DNA from: Cinclus cinclus
Taxonomy: Eukaryota > Chordata > Aves > Passeriformes > Cinclidae
NCBI RefSeq assembly: GCF_963662255.1
Contig: NC_085067.1
Location: forward strand, 4,244,428 to 4,308,427
Direction of reading: 5' to 3'
Length of the DNA stretch: 64,000 nucleotides
The notes beneath the pieces are model-generated. The model did not search any database and was not told the DNA's origin. It worked only from the letters and a program-made list of their open reading frames with translations. The position numbers were made by a program, and so were the translations under genes. Of the stretch, positions 59,601 to 64,000 are shown piece by piece (the stretch's first letter is position 1; the number at the start of each line of letters is the position of its first letter).

Positions 59601-62600
59601 GTACGGCCGGGACAGAGGGGCTGTGGGGTGACACGGAGGGCACCCTGAGGGAGTTGGGGGTCCTGGCTGAGAGGGGGCTGTCAGGGGTTTGAGTGTCCCT
59701 GTCATAGGAGGACCCTGAGGGATTGGGGAGGGGTCTCTAATGCGGTGTGTTAGGAGGGAGCTTTGGGGGTCATGGCTGAGAGGGAGCGCTCAGCGATCTG
59801 AGCTATCTCGATCACTCGGGGGGGCCCTGTGATGGAACCTCGTGGGAAGAGGGAAATCGGAGGGTCCTGGCTGTGAGGGGACGCTCAGGGGCTTGAAGAG
59901 TCCCTTTCGTGGGGGGGACACTGTCATGGAGAGAACCTGTGGGAATTTGGGGTGGGGGGGTCTGGAGGCCCCCCAAGGAGGGAGAAATTGAGGGGTCCTG
60001 GCTGTGAGGGATCTTAGGAGAGATTCCTGTCACAGGAGGACCCTGAGTGATTTGGGAATAGACGGGAGATGGGTGATGCTGTAATGGAACTGAAGCTCCA
60101 GGGTGGGGTCCCAGCAGCACAAAGCGGTCTGGGGTGAGGTCTGGCGACAGCAGCAGCACCTCCGATTTCAGCTGTTGACTTCAGGTGATGTCAGGCAGTG
60201 GCACCAGAAAAACTCTGTTCCCCCGCCAACAGGCTTTGGCTGGGATTACCAGGAAGTCTTCCTGTTCCCGGCCACAGGTTGGATTTGCCAGGGAAGGGGA
60301 GCTGGGTGTGAGCATTCCCCTGGGGCGGAGTGCTGCAGGCTTGTCCCTGCAGTGCCCATCTTCATCCATCACATCCTGCAGCTGCCTCACCAGCACATCA
60401 CCTGGATTCTCAGTGGTGCTGGCACTGGATGCAGGTGATGCCCGCTGGATGTGTGGAATGTCACCAGCAGCTGACTGAGGTGACTGAGGTTGAGGTTAAA
60501 CAAACCAGCAGTGAAATCCCCCATGTCTGATTCAACCTGTAGCTGCTTCAGTGCTGCAGTTTGGCATGGGCCAGGCTTTGTGCAGACAGGATTGTTATTA
60601 ATTCATTATTGTTAGGTGAATGAATCAATTATTGTTAGGTGATGCGAGGGCTGGGAGCTTCACTCTGTGACAGGCTGAGGTCAGCTGCAAGGTAATGAGC
60701 ACCGGTAGAAAATGCATGTGAACATCAAGGATGTGCCTCAAGTCACAGCTCTGCCACGCTTGCAACTATGTTTTTGTGGTTTTGGTGCCAAAGCCTCCAG
60801 CAAGCTGTGGCTGATCTGTTATCAGTTCATCTCTCGTGGATGACAGACCTGTTACAGGAATTCCTGAGGAGTTGCCAGGAACAGGCTGCAGATCTGTAAA
60901 CAGATATGCCCACTCTGGTGTTGGCTTCTAAGTAGTTACAAACCTCACCTAGTAGCTGCCCAGAGCAGCAGTATTCCTTGTAGTTTTCCAGGTCTGCAGT
61001 TCCCAGTGGGATCCAGAGCTGATGCTGTTCTTCCCTCCAAAGAAACCCCTGTCAAAACTGGCACTGCTTGGTGAAGTGCCACATTCATGGGAAGATTGGG
61101 AAGCTGTGCTCCAGGTGATCTGGGATGCCCTTTAGTCTCAAAAGCTTGGGTTTGCTTCTGTTCATCTCTGGAGTTTACAAAACACAGCTTCCAGGATGAG
61201 CCAGCTGGAATTTGTGGCATCTGCTTGCAGTTCCAGACGTGGTGCTTTTCCACAGCCAGGAGCGGTGAGCCCAGGACACTCCTCAAAAGTGCAGCTGCAT
61301 TTTGGGAAGGGAGCAGAGATCACCCTGGGTTCTGTCAGTTGGGATAGGGTTTGGAGCTGCCACCAGACTGGTTTTCCTCAGCTGCTGCCCAGTGTAGTCT
61401 GCAGGTACTTGGTGAATCCTGAGGGCACCAACTGGGAGCTTTGCAGGGCTCTGCAGCTCGTCTGTGCCTGTGAGAGGGTGTAGCTACAAGCTTTTGAAAT
61501 TCCAGGAACTTGAGCCATGTTCCTCCAGGGAAAAGCAGGGAGGACCTCGTGAGCCCGCATTAATTTGTGTGATACTAAGTTGGATTTAGGGAGAGAGGGA
61601 AGGGAAGAAAGGAGAAGGGAAGGAGAAACTAATAATAATTACCAATAAGCCAAAATAATATTAAATAAATTTTAGCTAAATTAATTTAAATAAACCAAAT
61701 ATTATTAGAGGCAGGCTTTTGGCATGCAGTCTTGAATTGTCATGTGATAGTTATTTGAAAGACTTCACTTTGTGGGAGGGTTTTCTTTATTTTCTTTACT
61801 CAGCCTGTGCCTCTTGGCCTTTAGTCCTGGGCCTCCCCTGGCGTGTGGGTTTTTCTGAGGAGGGTTATTTTTTCTTTTCACTTTCTTACGAGACACTCAA
61901 GTTCCTCCAGTGCTCAAGAAGCAGCCAGCTGTGCCTTGGGAACGTGGAGTTTTGTAGCCTTATTTGGGAAGCTGCTTCCCAGACACGGCTCAGCACTCCA
62001 CTGGCACTGCCATCCTTCCCCTGCTGAGCAACATCGACTTCCTTCTAAGAAACTGCACTACTGATCCATCCATCGGTGAATTTTGGAGCCCAGGATTTTG
62101 TAATGATGCCCCACAGAGCCTTGAGTCTCCCCAGATTGTGGGTCTGACTTTTCTGGGCGACTCCCTTGGTTCAAGATGTGAAGGGGCTTTGGCAGGAGCC
62201 TGGCACATCACTGACCCTGCTCTGAGCACAACTGGAGCTTGGTCGAATTTTCAGGGAGGTACACGAAGTACCTGTTATCCTGATATCTGAAGGTTTTCAC
62301 CAGCCAAATTGGCTGTGAAATGCTAGGTTTGGGTTACAGTCTGGTTAAATGTAGCTTTTGTGGCTAAGGGTCAGTCTGCTGATTTTGAAATACAGAGCTA
62401 TGATATTTCCACAGTGTCGCAGTAAGGAAATCTGTATTTATAGTGGCCATGTTCATCTACCAGTTATCAAACAGCATTGCCTAAATCTCTGTAGTTGAAG
62501 CATTTTCCTTCTGGCTGGCAAGGGCTGCAGCAGAGGATATTGGAGGGGAACATCTAGACCAACGTGACAGGAGAAGTGGGCACAGCCCTCCCTGTTCCTG

Positions 62601-64000
62601 TGTCAGAACAAACTCCTGCTTCAGTAAAAGTTTAGGGAGTGAAAGGAGGAAAAAAGTCAGGGGAGTGCAACCCAGCCAACCCAACTTTATTTCCTAGGAG
62701 AGTACTGAAATAAGTATGTTGTTTGTAACACCTATAAGACAAGTAGAGGTATTTGCCATGTTCAGCTGATCTGATTCTTCCTCAGATGAGCAGAAATCAC
62801 CTTGAGAAATAAGCTCCAGCCCAGTTTCTCAAATTTTACTTTGGTGTAACGCCCTTTGGGGCTCCTTGATGTCTGTCAAAGAAGAGTTGGAAGTTAATTC
62901 TAGTTTTGTGTAGGAATTTGCTGCTGCATGCCAGCAGACAGGGGTATGTAACCCTTCCAGGGCTGCTCTAAGCTGTTCCATCCTGTTACTGCATCTGTCT
63001 TACCCCTTCAAGAACTGCTCATGTGCTATTTTCATGTTACTTTTTTAAGTTGAAAGCCTGAAATAAGGTTTTCTTGAGGCTCTTGTAGCCCTTCCTGGAA
63101 GAGACCTACAGTCCACAGTGCAAGAAGGAACTGGTTTCTCTGATATTATGAAATGTATATGAAACTGCCTGTAAGACCACTGCCAGGGAACTTGACAGTA
63201 GTTCACTGTTCAGCTGAAAGAATTTATCAAGTAAGTTCCTTGTTTTGGCTTGGATAATGGAATCGAGAATGTGCTTATTGAATTTGCAGACTGAGCTGGG
63301 AATGGGTTTGAGAGTTTTGAAGAGCTGGATCAGGATCAAAACAAACTCTGGAGGTTGACCCAATGGGCTGAACAAAATCCAGTGCAGTTCAGGAAGGAGA
63401 AATGTAGAAGTTACATTTAGGTGAGAGGAGCCTATTGCATGGAAATGGAACGAGAAGGTCCAGGCCATGTGGAAAGATGTGGTGGGCAGCAAGAGCCACC
63501 TGAACCCTCAGACTGATGGTATAATTCCAGTTCTTCAGCCTCAAAAGAAATAGGAGTTTGTGGGAAGGAGCAGGCAGCTTCAGCTGGATCTCATGAGGTT
63601 TTGCCCTGTGTCCATACAGTTCATCCAGTTCAAACTGTTTTCCAGGGTTGTGGTTGGGGTGTTCCACCTCTTGCACCAAGCATGCTGTGCAGGAAACTTG
63701 CAGTGGCACTGATGGTCATCTGCCAGGTTTAACTGAGTGCTCCTGCAGATTCAGGTTTGTCATTTTTGGCAAGCCAAAACTCTTCCCCATGGCTGTTTTT
63801 TCACTGCTTGTGATGCTCAGAGGTTGCTGAGAGTGCAGCATTGCAGCTGATCTCAAGTGAGTGTTCAAAAAGGCCCTTAGGTAGCTCTTCTGGGATCTTT
63901 CCTTCTCAGGAGGTGCTTCTTCACTTTTTTCAGTGTGGTGGGGCTCAAGGTTTCCCTTGCCACGTGTTTGTTAAATCTCCAGGACTTGCAAACTACTCTT
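59601..64000 (+). other. FLOT2: FLOT2 intron 1 (partial)
   Basis: At least 4.4 kb with no exon that I can match to flotillin-2. A short direct repeat, attattgttaggtga, occurs at 60605 and 60628. The rest is unremarkable unique-looking DNA with short open frames and no recognised transposon. Confidence 0.65.
61629..61710. repeat. AT-rich low-complexity tract
   Basis: Words such as aataataatt, aaataatattaaataaatt and taatttaaataaacc make up an almost GC-free stretch in FLOT2 intron 1. It follows a purine-rich gggaagg/aaagg tract. Confidence 0.8.

Noticed and set aside
60103..60478. Overlapping frames considered as FLOT2 exon 2
   Set aside because: They do not contain the expected GCCGSDYKQ sequence or the following Trp-rich segment, and other frames in the intron do not either.
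59601..64000. Search for the miR-144/451 cluster, which lies near FLOT2 in vertebrates
   Set aside because: Neither mature sequence was seen on inspection. The cluster is expected beyond the far end of FLOT2.

Overview
The window is vertebrate nuclear DNA, most likely from a bird. It has multi-exon genes with GT-AG introns, CpG-island promoters, AATAAA signals and CR1 LINE fragments with bird-type 3' ends. The gene order MYO18A - PIPOX - SEZ6 - PHF12 - DHRS13 - FLOT2 matches the block I know from human 17q11.2, with the same relative orientations. I rebuilt every gene model below by joining exons in frame at GT/AG sites and comparing the product with the human protein from memory. No alignment was run.

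Layout. Positions 1-1655: end of MYO18A (+), one coding exon and its 3' UTR. 2652-5092: complete PIPOX (-), 8 coding exons, 392 aa, tail-to-tail with MYO18A. 5093-8654: GC-rich spacer between the divergent PIPOX and SEZ6 starts, with scattered AT-rich islands, ending in an unusual tandem array just upstream of SEZ6. 8655-21848: complete SEZ6 (+), 17 coding exons, 963 aa, with a 7.2 kb first intron. 22850-23662: CpG-island promoter. 23663-54811: complete PHF12 (+), 15 coding exons, 1009 aa, with a 14.2 kb AT-rich second intron. 55815-56402: two oppositely oriented CR1 fragments. 56638-58889: complete DHRS13 (+), 5 coding exons, 332 aa. 59142-59343: CA and TA microsatellites. 59552-59600: first coding exon of FLOT2 (+), whose first intron fills the rest of the window.

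The genes do not form a pathway. PIPOX is a peroxisomal amino-acid oxidase, SEZ6 a neuronal surface protein, PHF12 a Sin3/HDAC chromatin adaptor, DHRS13 a short-chain dehydrogenase and FLOT2 a membrane-microdomain scaffold. The region is a conserved syntenic block, and I found no novel multi-gene system.

The more interesting signals are: a six-copy tandem array of ATTGG and attacg motifs in the SEZ6 promoter; tandem acceptors giving SEZ6 two C-termini; an FHA-less PHF12 isoform implied by a stop and five AATAAA signals in intron 9; a PIPOX C-terminus without a recognisable peroxisomal signal; a DHRS13 stop codon embedded in its polyadenylation signal; a CR1 insertion abutting a PHF12 splice acceptor; and a series of homeodomain-type AT-rich islands around SEZ6.
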